Source: a virus | IMG/VR virus record: IMGVR_UViG_3300009154_000156 | Span: 1-32,944 of that record | Direction: 5' to 3' (one strand) | DNA length: 32,944 nt | Shown here: positions 1 to 7,089 of the stretch, piece by piece | How positions within the stretch are numbered: position 1 is the first letter of the stretch | Layout: every line of letters begins with the position of its first letter | Program-made: the position numbers and the translations under genes | Notes under the pieces: generated by a model | Seen by the model: only the letters and a program-made list of their open reading frames with translations | Told to the model about the DNA's origin: nothing | The model's database searches: none

Positions 1-1563
1 AACACAATGGACTCAGATTCAGAAGTCAATGCTGCACTTGATATTCTTGCTGAATTTTGCACTCAAATTAATGATACCAACCGTACTCCATTTGAATTCT
101 TTTTTAGAGACACTGCGACTCAGGCTGAGATTCTAGTCTTAAGAAAATATCTCCAGCAATGGTGCAAGATGAATAAGTTCACAAACAGAATTTTTAAAAT
201 AGTCAGAAATGCATTTAAGTTCGGTGATGTGTTCTTTGTCAGAGATCCTGAAACTCAAGAATGGATGTATATTGATCCATCAAAAGTTGATAAAATAATT
301 GTTAATGAAAGCAGTGGAAAATTACCAGAGCAGTATGTAATCAGAGACCTTAATATTAATTTGCAAAATTTAACAGTAACTCAGATTAATCCTAGTAATA
401 CCTCAGGTACACCAGGAGGCACCAATTATATGACTGCTGGCGCTCAACAACGTGGTATGGCCGGAAGCATTCCAGGAAATGTTGGAACTAGATTTCAACT
501 TAATCAAAATCAGTATGCTATAGATGCCAAGCATGTAATTCATCTATCGATGAGTGAGGGATTAGATGATAATTTTCCCTTTGGTAACAGTCTATTAGAA
601 AGTATTTTTAAAGTTTATAAGCAAAAAGAATTACTCGAAGACGCAATTATCATTTATCGTGTGCAACGTGCTCCAGAGCGTAGAGTATTTTATATTGACG
701 TTGGTAACATGCCAAGTCACCTAGCAATGAGCTTTGTTGAAAGAGTCAAGAACGAAGTAAATCAACGAAGAATTCCTAGTTTGACCGGTGGCGGAACAAG
801 CGTTATTGACACTAGCTACAACCCACTAGCAATAGGTGATGATTTCTTCTTTCCACAAACTGCGGAGGGAAGAGGTAGTAAAGTTGAAATTCTTCCAGGC
901 GGATCAAATTTGGGGGAAATAGATGATTTACGGTACTTTACTAATAAGCTTTTTAGAGCGTTGCGTATTCCTAGCAGCTACCTTCCCACCGGTCCTGATG
1001 ATGGAGGCTCTGCCTTTAACGATGGTAGAGTGGGAACCGCCTATATCCAAGAGTTGAGATTCAACAAATATTGTCAGAGATTACAAGGAATCTTAAACGA
1101 GCACTTTGATAATGAATTTAAATTGTATCTCTTTAACAAAGGGGTTAATGTTGATCCTAATATTTTTGATATTAAATTTAATCCTCCTCAGAACTTTGCC
1201 TCCTATCGCCAAGCAGAAATGGACACCGTTCGAGTTTCCACATTCGCAAGTATGTCAGAGGTAGCCTTTATTAGCAAGCGATTTGCATTAAAGCGTTTCT
1301 TAGGTATGAGCGAAGAAGAAGTTGCAGAAAATCAAAAGTTGTGGAGAGAGGAAAATCTGGAAAATATTCAACAGGGTCTAGGCGCCAGTGCGGAAATGAG
1401 ATCAGCGGGAATTACAGCAGGTGGTGCAGCAATGGATCTAGGTGCAATTGATAATGCTGGTATTCCTCCAGAAGGAATGACAGACGGTGATATGGGAGCG
1501 GCACCACCAGCTTCAGGAGCGGCACCAGCGCCAGGAGCTAGTTCAGCTCCTCCGCCGATGTAA
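1..1563 (+). CDS. gp20: Portal vertex protein gp20, 5'-truncated by the window edge
   Basis: This is the T4-type portal protein, which forms the dodecameric ring at the special head vertex through which DNA is packaged and ejected. The stretch at about 630-715 encodes LLEDAIIIYRVQRAPERR followed by V-Y-D-GNMP-like residues. I recall the near-identical T4 gp20 segment LLEDAVVIYRITRAPDRR. The frame is open to base 1, and the first ATG (7) has no ribosome binding site. The residues after it (EVNAALDIL) align with about residue 87 of T4 gp20. The true start is therefore very probably upstream of the window, and the ATG at 7 is internal. The visible part is 520 codons, so the full protein would be longer than the 524 residues of T4. 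The C-terminal 40 residues are Ala/Pro/Gly-rich and low-complexity, unlike the acidic tail of T4 gp20. Family identity is secure; the start is unknown. Confidence 0.95.
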   Translation, partial: NTMDSDSEVNAALDILAEFCTQINDTNRTPFEFFFRDTATQAEILVLRKYLQQWCKMNKFTNRIFKIVRNAFKFGDVFFVRDPETQEWMYIDPSKVDKIIVNESSGKLPEQYVIRDLNINLQNLTVTQINPSNTSGTPGGTNYMTAGAQQRGMAGSIPGNVGTRFQLNQNQYAIDAKHVIHLSMSEGLDDNFPFGNSLLESIFKVYKQKELLEDAIIIYRVQRAPERRVFYIDVGNMPSHLAMSFVERVKNEVNQRRIPSLTGGGTSVIDTSYNPLAIGDDFFFPQTAEGRGSKVEILPGGSNLGEIDDLRYFTNKLFRALRIPSSYLPTGPDDGGSAFNDGRVGTAYIQELRFNKYCQRLQGILNEHFDNEFKLYLFNKGVNVDPNIFDIKFNPPQNFASYRQAEMDTVRVSTFASMSEVAFISKRFALKRFLGMSEEEVAENQKLWREENLENIQQGLGASAEMRSAGITAGGAAMDLGAIDNAGIPPEGMTDGDMGAAPPASGAAPAPGASSAPPPM

Positions 1564-1564
1564 G

Positions 1565-1572
1565 TATAAATA
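1565..1572 (+). promoter_or_regulatory. T4-type late promoter box TATAAATA directly before the 1578 gene
   Basis: This is an exact TATAAATA, the T4 late promoter consensus. It lies just after the portal stop codon and ends 5 bases before the ATG at 1578. In T4 the start of transcription falls about 6 bases after the box, which here is the start codon itself. The gene has no visible Shine-Dalgarno sequence. The box could therefore make a leaderless message, serve only downstream genes, or be a chance match. Confidence 0.4.
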
Positions 1573-1577
1573 ATCAT

Positions 1578-1829
1578 ATGCTGCTAAGAGAATTCATATA
1601 TTTCAATGAAAAAGATCCTGATCAGAAACAGGACCGACGCTATGATCCTAGAGATGATAAAAGTATTCTAGATGTCAATAGTACTAGAAAGACTCGTCTA
1701 ACACTGGGAATGATAAACAAGCTTCGTCTAGCAGGTGAAGCGCGTGAGCAAGAAATTGAAGAAGATATGGTATTAATTAGAGCCATGTATGCTATTCCAC
1801 CTGTGCAAGATGCAGCACCTATGATGTAA
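1578..1829 (+). CDS. Small conserved-looking protein between portal and core protein
   Basis: This gene encodes 83 residues with a hydrophobic start (MLLREFIYF), then a charged middle with DRRYDPRDD and TRKTRLTLGMINKLR, and an acidic helix ending in Ala/Pro/Met. I recognise the pattern 'YDP..D.S.L...TRKTRLTL..IN.LR' from small proteins encoded next to the portal in other T4-like phages, but I know no established function. Its position corresponds to that of the T4 core genes 67 and 68. A minor prohead core role is a reasonable inference, no more. The start is 14 bases after the portal stop. No Shine-Dalgarno sequence is visible upstream, so translation may rely on coupling to the portal gene or on a leaderless transcript. 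No other in-frame start would preserve the N-terminal pattern. Confidence 0.75.
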   Translation: MLLREFIYFNEKDPDQKQDRRYDPRDDKSILDVNSTRKTRLTLGMINKLRLAGEAREQEIEEDMVLIRAMYAIPPVQDAAPMM

Positions 1830-1843
1830 AATTTTTTATTTTT

Positions 1844-1851
1844 TATAAATA
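1844..1851 (+). promoter_or_regulatory. T4-type late promoter for the prohead core gene
   Basis: This is an exact TATAAATA in the 136-base gap between the 1578 gene and the core protein gene. It sits 115 bases upstream of the ATG at 1966. By T4 spacing, transcription would begin near 1857 and give a leader of about 108 bases. The leader carries two small hairpins and an AAGGAG ribosome binding site. It would drive the core, protease, scaffold and capsid block that ends at the terminator at 5960. Confidence 0.6.
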
Positions 1852-1877
1852 TAATTTTGCCCTAGTAAAAATCAAAA

Positions 1878-1915
1878 ACCTCTATTTTAGGTGCATTCCA
1901 CCCGCTATTTTAGCG
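1878..1915 (+). promoter_or_regulatory. Two small hairpins and ACCCGC word in the core-gene leader
   Basis: The leader contains ACCT (1878-1881) facing AGGT (1889-1892) across a 7-base loop. It also contains CGCTA (1903-1907) facing TAGCG (1911-1915) across TTT, with both loops built on TATTTT. The word ACCCGC at 1900-1905 recurs in the leaders at 7402-7408 and 11174-11180. Stems of 4-5 base pairs are weak on their own; the recurrence is the main reason to list them. Confidence 0.35.
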
Positions 1916-1965
1916 TTACTTGTAAATATACAAAACAATCCACACATTATCAAGGAGATTAATTT

Positions 1966-2997
1966 ATGTCTAAATTTGAACAACTATTAGACTTAATTGT
2001 AAATGAAGAAAAAGCAAAGGCTGACGAGCTATTTCATGAAATTGTCGTAGAAATGTCACGCAGTATTTATGAAAAAATTCTTTCTGAAGAAGAGCAGGAA
2101 GAAGAGCAAGACGAATACGAAGACGAAGATGAAACTAACGAAAGTTATGTTGACGAATTCGCAAAAGGTGATGAATTTGGTGATGAATTCCCTGTTCAGG
2201 ACAAAACTGACGACTTCGAAGATGATGTCGTAGATCATGATTTTGGTGATGAACATGATGACGAATTGGGTCATGAAGAAGATGAAGGTGAGCCTGTTAC
2301 CAAAGACGATATCCATGATCTAACAGATTCGCTAGAAGAGCTAAAAGCCGCATTTCAAAAAATACTAGACGGTGGCTCGCTCGATCTTGATTCCGAAGAA
2401 GATGATTCAGATATGGACTCAATGGGTAATTTTGATGATGAAGAATCAGATGACGAAGAGTCAGATGATGATGAAGAGTCAGATGATGAAGAAGAATCAG
2501 ATGATGAAGAGTCAGATGATGAAGAGTCAAAAATGCCGTTTGAATCCCGCAAGAGTCAGGGTGAAACCATGCGTGAATACATCGAAAAGATCACTGCAAC
2601 AATGGATGGCGGTCTTGTAGGCGGTCGAACAGGCGAAACAATGTCTGCTCCTAAAGAAGGCAAGAGCCCAGTAAGTTCAGGATCTGGTAAACCAACCAGT
2701 GGTGCAAATGCTAAGAACATTGCACAAGACTGCAAAGGTGCAGACGAAGACGGTACATCACCAAAGGGTAAAGTTGGCGGTTTAGTTAAGAAGGGCGGTG
2801 ATTTTCCACACGCTGGCAACTTTGAAAATTCCCAGAGCAAGAGCCGTAGTACAAAGAATATTTGGGGTCAGGCTAAGAAGCCAGGCAACAAAGAAGGTGC
2901 TGGAGTTGGTGCAGTTGCTGGTGGCGACAAAGCAGGTCAGACAGGTGGTGTAATCACCAAGAGTCCTCTAACTGGCGCCCCTAATAGAGCAAAGTAA
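1966..2997 (+). CDS. Prohead core protein, gp67/gp68-like, acidic and enlarged
   Basis: This is a predicted internal scaffold component of the prohead, acting with gp22 and gp21 before DNA packaging. The N-terminus (residues 1-45) is a short amphipathic helix pair with KADELFHEIVVEMSRSIYEK, similar in pattern to the start of T4 gp67. It is followed, as in gp67, by very acidic segments (residues 42-106 and 143-188). The second segment is almost pure Asp/Glu/Ser and is encoded by tandem repeats. From residue 190 the protein changes character: it is basic, Gly/Lys/Ser-rich and low in hydrophobics. T4 gp67 has only 80 residues and gp68 has 141; here one 343-residue protein occupies their place. 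The ribosome binding site AAGGAG is 9 bases before the ATG. The gp67 link rests on position and composition, so homology over the C-terminal half is unproven. Confidence 0.8.
   Translation: MSKFEQLLDLIVNEEKAKADELFHEIVVEMSRSIYEKILSEEEQEEEQDEYEDEDETNESYVDEFAKGDEFGDEFPVQDKTDDFEDDVVDHDFGDEHDDELGHEEDEGEPVTKDDIHDLTDSLEELKAAFQKILDGGSLDLDSEEDDSDMDSMGNFDDEESDDEESDDDEESDDEEESDDEESDDEESKMPFESRKSQGETMREYIEKITATMDGGLVGGRTGETMSAPKEGKSPVSSGSGKPTSGANAKNIAQDCKGADEDGTSPKGKVGGLVKKGGDFPHAGNFENSQSKSRSTKNIWGQAKKPGNKEGAGVGAVAGGDKAGQTGGVITKSPLTGAPNRAK
2434..2528 (+). repeat. In-gene tandem repeat encoding the Asp/Glu/Ser tract
   Basis: These are about six imperfect copies of a 15-base unit, TCAGATGATGAAGAG, with occasional extra GAT or GAA triplets. 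They encode repeated S-D-D-E-E. All length changes are multiples of three, as expected for in-frame slippage in a protein-coding tract. Confidence 0.85.
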
Positions 2998-3006
2998 GGA
3001 ATCACG

Positions 3007-3633
3007 ATGTCGCGCTACTTACGAGAACATTTGAGTTTTGACCAAGCTCGTGTCATTTTAGAAAATGATGGAGAGAATGGTAAAAATCTTTGGTTAAAAG
3101 GCATTTGCATTCAAGGCGGGATTCGCAACGCTAATCAGCGTGTTTATCCAGTTAATGAAATTGGCAATGCCGTCAAGACATTGAATGACCAGATTCAAAA
3201 CGGATATAGTGTTCTCGGAGAAGTTGATCATCCAGATGATCTTAAAGTTAATTTAGATCGTGTATCCCATATGATTACAGAAATGTGGATGGACGGTCCT
3301 AATGGATATGGCAAGATGAAAGTTTTGCCAACTCCTATGGGTAATCTCATCAAGACAATGTTAGAATCAGGCGTAAAACTTGGCGTAAGTTCCAGAGGTA
3401 GCGGAAACGTTAAAGACGGAACAGGAGAAGTTTCTGATTTTGAAATTATCACTGTTGATATTGTTGCCCAGCCGAGCGCGCCTGGAGCTTATCCAACTCC
3501 TGTATACGAGCATCTTATGAATAATAAGGGCGGATATCAAAGTTGGAGAGTTGCGCAAGAAGTTAAAGAAGATCCAAAGGCCCAAAAATATCTGCAAGAA
3601 TCTATCGTGCAGATTATTAAAGGTCTAAAATAA
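3007..3633 (+). CDS. gp21: Prohead maturation protease gp21
   Basis: This is the T4-type prohead protease (peptidase family S77). It cleaves the core, scaffold and capsid proteins at (I/L)-x-E|(A/G) sites during head maturation and then digests itself. At 208 residues it is close to the 212 of T4 gp21. The family blocks are visible: GEVDHPDD around residues 71-78 with His75, NLDRVSHMITEMW around 82-94, GVSSRGSG around 126-133, and FEIITVDIVAQPSAPGA around 145-161. His75 and a serine at 128 or 129 are the likely catalytic residues, spaced much as His85 and Ser140 in T4. The start has TAAGGA 6 bases upstream. The gene sits between core and scaffold genes, exactly as in T4. Confidence 0.95.
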   Translation: MSRYLREHLSFDQARVILENDGENGKNLWLKGICIQGGIRNANQRVYPVNEIGNAVKTLNDQIQNGYSVLGEVDHPDDLKVNLDRVSHMITEMWMDGPNGYGKMKVLPTPMGNLIKTMLESGVKLGVSSRGSGNVKDGTGEVSDFEIITVDIVAQPSAPGAYPTPVYEHLMNNKGGYQSWRVAQEVKEDPKAQKYLQESIVQIIKGLK

Positions 3634-3649
3634 GCCCGAGGAGAAATAG

Positions 3650-4732
3650 ATGTTGGATGCATTCAAACAGTTAGTAGAAAGCGGCATGATGTCAGAACAA
3701 GTTCGTTCTGCTGTCCAAGAAGCTTTTGATCTAAGAATCCAAGAGAATCGCGACCAAGTCACAGCCGAACTCCGTGAAGAATTTGCTCAAAAATACGAAC
3801 ACGACAAAGGCGTTATCATTGAATCTATGAATTCAATGCTAAGTGAAAGATTGGCCGCAGAAATTACTGAATTTGCCGAGGATAGACGTGCTTTGGCCGA
3901 AACCCGTGCCAAGTATGTTGAAAAAATGAAAGGTGACACCAGAATGATGGAATCTTTTGTTACTCATCAATTAGCTAATGAACTTAAAGAATTCCAAAGC
4001 GACCGAGTAAAAGTCGCAGAGAATTTTGAAAAGCTTGAGCAGTTCGTTGTAAGCGCACTTGCAAGAGAAATTTCTGAGTTTGCTGAAGACAAGCGTGATC
4101 TAGCTGAAACTAAAGTTAAGCTAGTAGCAGGAGCTAAGGCAAAACTTGACGAAGTTAAAACACAATTCATCAAACGCGCATCTACAACTGTACAGAAAAC
4201 AGTAGAAGCAACTTTACGTAATGAGATTTATCAGTTGCGTGAAGATATTGATTCTGCTCGAACAAGCAGCTTTGGACGTCGTATTTTTGAAGCATACGCT
4301 CAAGAATTTCAGCACAGTTTTCTTAATGAAAAGTCAGAAACATCAAAATTGTTGAAGATCATCAATAAGAAAGATGCTGAAATTGCCGAAGCACAAACAT
4401 CCCAAGCAGAAGCTCTCCAACTAGCAGAATCCAAAGAACGCGAACTTCGTGTTCAGAAAGACTTGATGGAGCGTAAAGTTGTAATGGGTGAACTATTAGC
4501 ACCCCTAAGTGCTGATAAAAAAGGAATCATGCGTGAACTATTGGAGTCAGTAGACACCAAGCGTTTAGCAGGAGCCTTCGATAAATACCTACCCGCAGTC
4601 ATGGAAGGCGAAACACGAAAGCCAAAAACTTCTGCTGTTTTAACAGAAGCAGTTGGTGATCGTACTGTAAAAAATACTGAGGTAGGCTTAGATAATATAG
4701 TAGATATCCGCAAATTGGCGGGTCTAAAATAA
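3650..4732 (+). CDS. gp22: Major prohead scaffold protein gp22
   Basis: This is the T4-type scaffold (assembly core) protein, around which gp23 assembles and which gp21 later degrades. It is almost wholly helical and highly charged, with long coiled-coil stretches. A segment is repeated three times at residues 68-90, 108-130 and 137-159, with the pattern E-[IL]-x-EF-x-x-[DS]-[RK]-x-x-[LV]-AE. Potential gp21 sites are present, for example I-A-E|A near residue 245 and L-T-E|A near residue 323. The predicted 360 residues exceed the 269 of T4 gp22, the extra length lying partly in the repeats. GAGGAG lies 6 bases before the ATG. It sits in the conserved gp21-gp22-gp23 order, 16 bases after gp21 and 20 bases before gp23. 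Confidence 0.93.
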   Translation: MLDAFKQLVESGMMSEQVRSAVQEAFDLRIQENRDQVTAELREEFAQKYEHDKGVIIESMNSMLSERLAAEITEFAEDRRALAETRAKYVEKMKGDTRMMESFVTHQLANELKEFQSDRVKVAENFEKLEQFVVSALAREISEFAEDKRDLAETKVKLVAGAKAKLDEVKTQFIKRASTTVQKTVEATLRNEIYQLREDIDSARTSSFGRRIFEAYAQEFQHSFLNEKSETSKLLKIINKKDAEIAEAQTSQAEALQLAESKERELRVQKDLMERKVVMGELLAPLSADKKGIMRELLESVDTKRLAGAFDKYLPAVMEGETRKPKTSAVLTEAVGDRTVKNTEVGLDNIVDIRKLAGLK

Positions 4733-4752
4733 CATTTTCAAGGAGAAAAAAA

Positions 4753-5934
4753 ATGTCACAACTTCTGAACGAAAGATGGTCAGAAACCAAAGAAGCTCTG
4801 CTTGAAGGCCTCCAAGGGACCCGCAAAGCTTCGATGTCTGTATGCCTAGATAATACACGTCGTTACCTTTCAGAAAGCGCTTCCTCTGGTGCGACTTCTG
4901 CAGGCAACATTGCTACACTAAACCGCGTCATTCTTCCAGTAATTCGACGTGTTATGCCAACTGTTATTGCTAACGAAATCGTTGGTGTTCAGCCAATGAC
5001 TGGTCCAGTTGCTCAGATCCACACTCTACGTGTTCGTTATGCTGATACTGCTAGCGGTTCGGACGTAGTTGCTGGTGAAGAAGCACTAAGCCCATTCAAG
5101 ATTGCTGCTGCTTACTCAGGTAACGACAGCAGTTCTGCACCAAAGGCAACTTCAACTGCACAGCTTGAAGGTACCCCAGGTCGTAGAATGAGCATTCAGA
5201 TCTTGAAGGCACCAGTTGAAGCAAAGAGCCGTAAGCTCTCTGCTCGTTGGACTTTTGAAGCTGCTCAAGATGCACAGGCTCAGCAGGGCATTGACATCGA
5301 AGCAGAAATCATGGCAGCTCTTGCACAGGAAATCACAACTGAAATTGATCAGGAAATCCTTGCATCACTCCGTGCTCTTGCATCAGTCGAAGAAACATAT
5401 GACCAGTCACTTGTTTCTGGTACAGCAACATTCGTTGGTGACGAACATGCTGCTCTTGCAATTCAGATTAACCGCGTAAGCAACAAGATTGCACAGCGTA
5501 CACGTCGTGGTGCTGGTAACTGGGCTGTTGTGTCTAACCAGGCACTAACAATCCTACAGTCAGCTACTACTTCTGCGTTTGCTCGTACAACTGAAGGTAC
5601 TTTTGAAGCACCTACAAACACTAAGTTTGTTGGTACTCTAAACGGTGCTATGCGCGTTTATGTTGATGCATATCGTCCAGACAGCGACGACGACAACCAA
5701 GTTCTTATTGGTTATAAGGGTACAAGCGAAGCAGATGCTGCTGCGTTCTATTGCCCATATATTCCTCTAATGAGTTCAGGTGTTGTTCTTGACCCAGCAA
5801 CTTTTGAACCAGTTGTTGGTTTCTTGACCCGCTACGGCTACGTGGAACTCACCAATACTGCAAGTTCGTTGGGAAATGCCGCCGATTACTTGGGCAAAGT
5901 TTCAATCACTTCTGCAAACGTAAGTTTCAAGTAA
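4753..5934 (+). CDS. gp23: Major capsid protein gp23, short form
   Basis: This is the T4-type HK97-fold major capsid protein that forms the head hexamers. Recognisable features are the N-terminal 'TLNRVILPVIRRVMP..IANEIVGVQPMTGPV' block (residues about 56-88), the central ARWTFEAAQD...GIDIEAEI region, and the C-terminal PYIPLM...DP.TFEPVVGFLTRYG block. At 393 residues it is much shorter than T4 gp23 (521), which implies that much of the T4 insertion domain is absent. A match to the gp21 site consensus, L-L-E|G, lies at residues 16-19, so the removed N-terminal piece may be only about 18 residues (65 in T4). AAGGAG lies 7 bases upstream of the ATG. Codon choice shifts to regular, CG-richer codons compared with the fibre genes, as expected for the most abundant protein. 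No gp24-like vertex gene follows. Confidence 0.97.
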   Translation: MSQLLNERWSETKEALLEGLQGTRKASMSVCLDNTRRYLSESASSGATSAGNIATLNRVILPVIRRVMPTVIANEIVGVQPMTGPVAQIHTLRVRYADTASGSDVVAGEEALSPFKIAAAYSGNDSSSAPKATSTAQLEGTPGRRMSIQILKAPVEAKSRKLSARWTFEAAQDAQAQQGIDIEAEIMAALAQEITTEIDQEILASLRALASVEETYDQSLVSGTATFVGDEHAALAIQINRVSNKIAQRTRRGAGNWAVVSNQALTILQSATTSAFARTTEGTFEAPTNTKFVGTLNGAMRVYVDAYRPDSDDDNQVLIGYKGTSEADAAAFYCPYIPLMSSGVVLDPATFEPVVGFLTRYGYVELTNTASSLGNAADYLGKVSITSANVSFK

Positions 5935-5959
5935 GTTTAACTTACAAGTACAAAAAATT

Positions 5960-5990
5960 GAAAGCGCGGCGAAAGTCGCGCTTTCTTTTT
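5960..5990 (+). terminator. Strong intrinsic terminator after gp23
   Basis: An 11-base-pair stem runs from GAAAGCGCG (5960-5968) to CGCGCTTTC (5977-5985). It is closed by a GAAA tetraloop (5971-5974) and followed at once by TTTTT. It stands 25 bases after the gp23 stop and separates the head block from the endonuclease cassette. Confidence 0.95.
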
Positions 5991-6025
5991 GTCTAAAATT
6001 TAAAAATAATAGCAATGCAGCAGAC

Positions 6026-6036
6026 TATAATAAATA
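6026..6036 (+). promoter_or_regulatory. Possible promoter for the endonuclease cassette
   Basis: TATAAT (6026-6031) overlaps AATAAATA (6029-6036), which is one base from the T4 late box. Either would start transcription at about the ATG at 6041, and that gene lacks a Shine-Dalgarno sequence. No good -35 box is visible for a sigma-70 reading. It lies downstream of a strong terminator, so some promoter is expected here. Confidence 0.35.
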
Positions 6037-6040
6037 TAAG

Positions 6041-6847
6041 ATGAAACATTTTATATACAAAACAACTCACGTTAATGGCAAATACTACATTGGTCGTCAT
6101 AGTACCGATAATATAGATGATGGTTATATTGGATCGGGAAGATGGCCCAGGTCTATCAAAGATAAGTCAGTATTGACTAGGGAAATTCTAGAATTTGCCG
6201 AAGATTATGATCATCTAATTAGATTAGAAAATCAATATCTAGTAGAACATTATGGAAAACCAAACTGCATGAATATGAGCAATGTTAGTACTGGATATGC
6301 GACCGGCAATGCTAATCCAATGAATAATCCAGAAACTGCTTCAAAAATTAGTGGAGACAATCATTGGTCTAGAAGAAATCCTGAAAAATATAAAGAAAAA
6401 TTTGCAGGAAGCGCGCACTGGATGAATAAAAATCCCGAAGCAAAAAGAAAATTCATTGAAAATACACCACACCTTGATGGAAGAAATGCAAGATTGGCAT
6501 ATGAGAGAGGAACTCATGTTTATTTGGCAAATAATCCCAGTATATGGAGAAGCGAGCAAGGAATTCATCATTGGCAAAATGGTAATAGTCCTAACTATGA
6601 AGGTAAACTTAATAAAAAATTAGTTGAAGAAGGTCGGCATAACTGGCTAGGTCCAGATGCAAATAATAAACGAATTTCAGAGGGCACACATAATTTTCTT
6701 GGCAGTGCAAGCAATGAAAAAATGCTGGCAGAAGGCCGTCATCCGTCTCAGCAAAAGAAAATCTGTGAACATTGTGACAAAACTATGAGCGTGGGCATGT
6801 ACAAACGTTGGCATGGCGACAATTGCAAATTTAAGGAACCACGATGA
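6041..6847 (+). CDS. GIY-YIG homing endonuclease with C-terminal zinc finger
   Basis: This is a free-standing homing endonuclease of the Seg/GIY-YIG type found throughout T4-like phages. It cuts allelic sites in related phage genomes and spreads by repair. The N-terminal catalytic domain (residues 1-75) has the FIY...KYYIG core, Arg19 and His20 directly after YIG, DDGYIGSG at 26-33, and Glu63 in RLENQYL as the probable metal-binding glutamate. Residues 88-235 hold repeated short motifs of the NUMOD3/'EGTHNFLG' kind (GNANPMNNPE, EGRHNWLG, EGTHNFLG, AEGRHPS), which usually bind DNA. The C-terminus has a zinc-finger pattern C242-x2-C245-x12-H258-x3-C262. The frame is intact, so it may be active. 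It follows the gp23 terminator. A mobile endonuclease next to a conserved capsid gene is a common arrangement. Confidence 0.92.
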   Translation: MKHFIYKTTHVNGKYYIGRHSTDNIDDGYIGSGRWPRSIKDKSVLTREILEFAEDYDHLIRLENQYLVEHYGKPNCMNMSNVSTGYATGNANPMNNPETASKISGDNHWSRRNPEKYKEKFAGSAHWMNKNPEAKRKFIENTPHLDGRNARLAYERGTHVYLANNPSIWRSEQGIHHWQNGNSPNYEGKLNKKLVEEGRHNWLGPDANNKRISEGTHNFLGSASNEKMLAEGRHPSQQKKICEHCDKTMSVGMYKRWHGDNCKFKEPR

Positions 6848-7089
6848 AACTATATGAACATAATGGCAAAATATATGAAATAAAAATTGTCGAGGGCGTT
6901 GAAATTATTGAATCTGAAGAAAAGCCTGGTCCAGGATGGATACAGGTAGATGTTAACAATTTAATGATATTCAAGAACTTTCAGAAAAAAAGTCAACGCC
7001 GCATTGAGATTTTAACAGAATTTCTTAAGGATATAGAACTACCTTCAGATTTTAAGGATTCGGCAAGTGAGAATATTCGAGATAACTGA
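6844..7089 (+). CDS. Small unknown protein, coupled to the endonuclease gene
   Basis: This gene encodes 81 residues that I do not recognise. The first half has short alternating hydrophobic stretches (KIYEIKIVEGVEII) typical of a small beta fold, with a GPGW turn near residue 30. The second half is a charged helix (KKSQRRIEILTEFLKDIEL). The start codon overlaps the stop of the endonuclease gene (ATGA, 4 bases), which indicates translational coupling. AAGGAACC lies 6 bases upstream and can act as a ribosome binding site. It probably travels with the endonuclease. Nothing suggests a membrane or secreted protein. Confidence 0.7.
   Translation: MKLYEHNGKIYEIKIVEGVEIIESEEKPGPGWIQVDVNNLMIFKNFQKKSQRRIEILTEFLKDIELPSDFKDSASENIRDN

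Noticed and set aside
7-9. ATG at 7 as the true start of the portal gene
   Set aside because: The frame is open to base 1, there is no ribosome binding site, and the following residues align about 87 residues into T4 gp20.
1830-1965. Small RNA or tRNA in the longest intergenic gap
   Set aside because: No cloverleaf or long stem can be drawn; only short hairpins, a late promoter and the ribosome binding site are seen.
2355-2552. Serine-rich minus-strand frame opposite the acidic tract of the core gene
   Set aside because: It is the mirror image of the GAT/GAA repeats; it has no start signal and the plus-strand gene is certain.
4580-4587. GATAAATA within gp22 as a gp23 late promoter
   Set aside because: It is possible, since T4 has a late promoter near gene 23, but it is a one-base variant inside coding sequence with an ordinary Asp-Lys-Tyr translation, so it was not listed as a feature.
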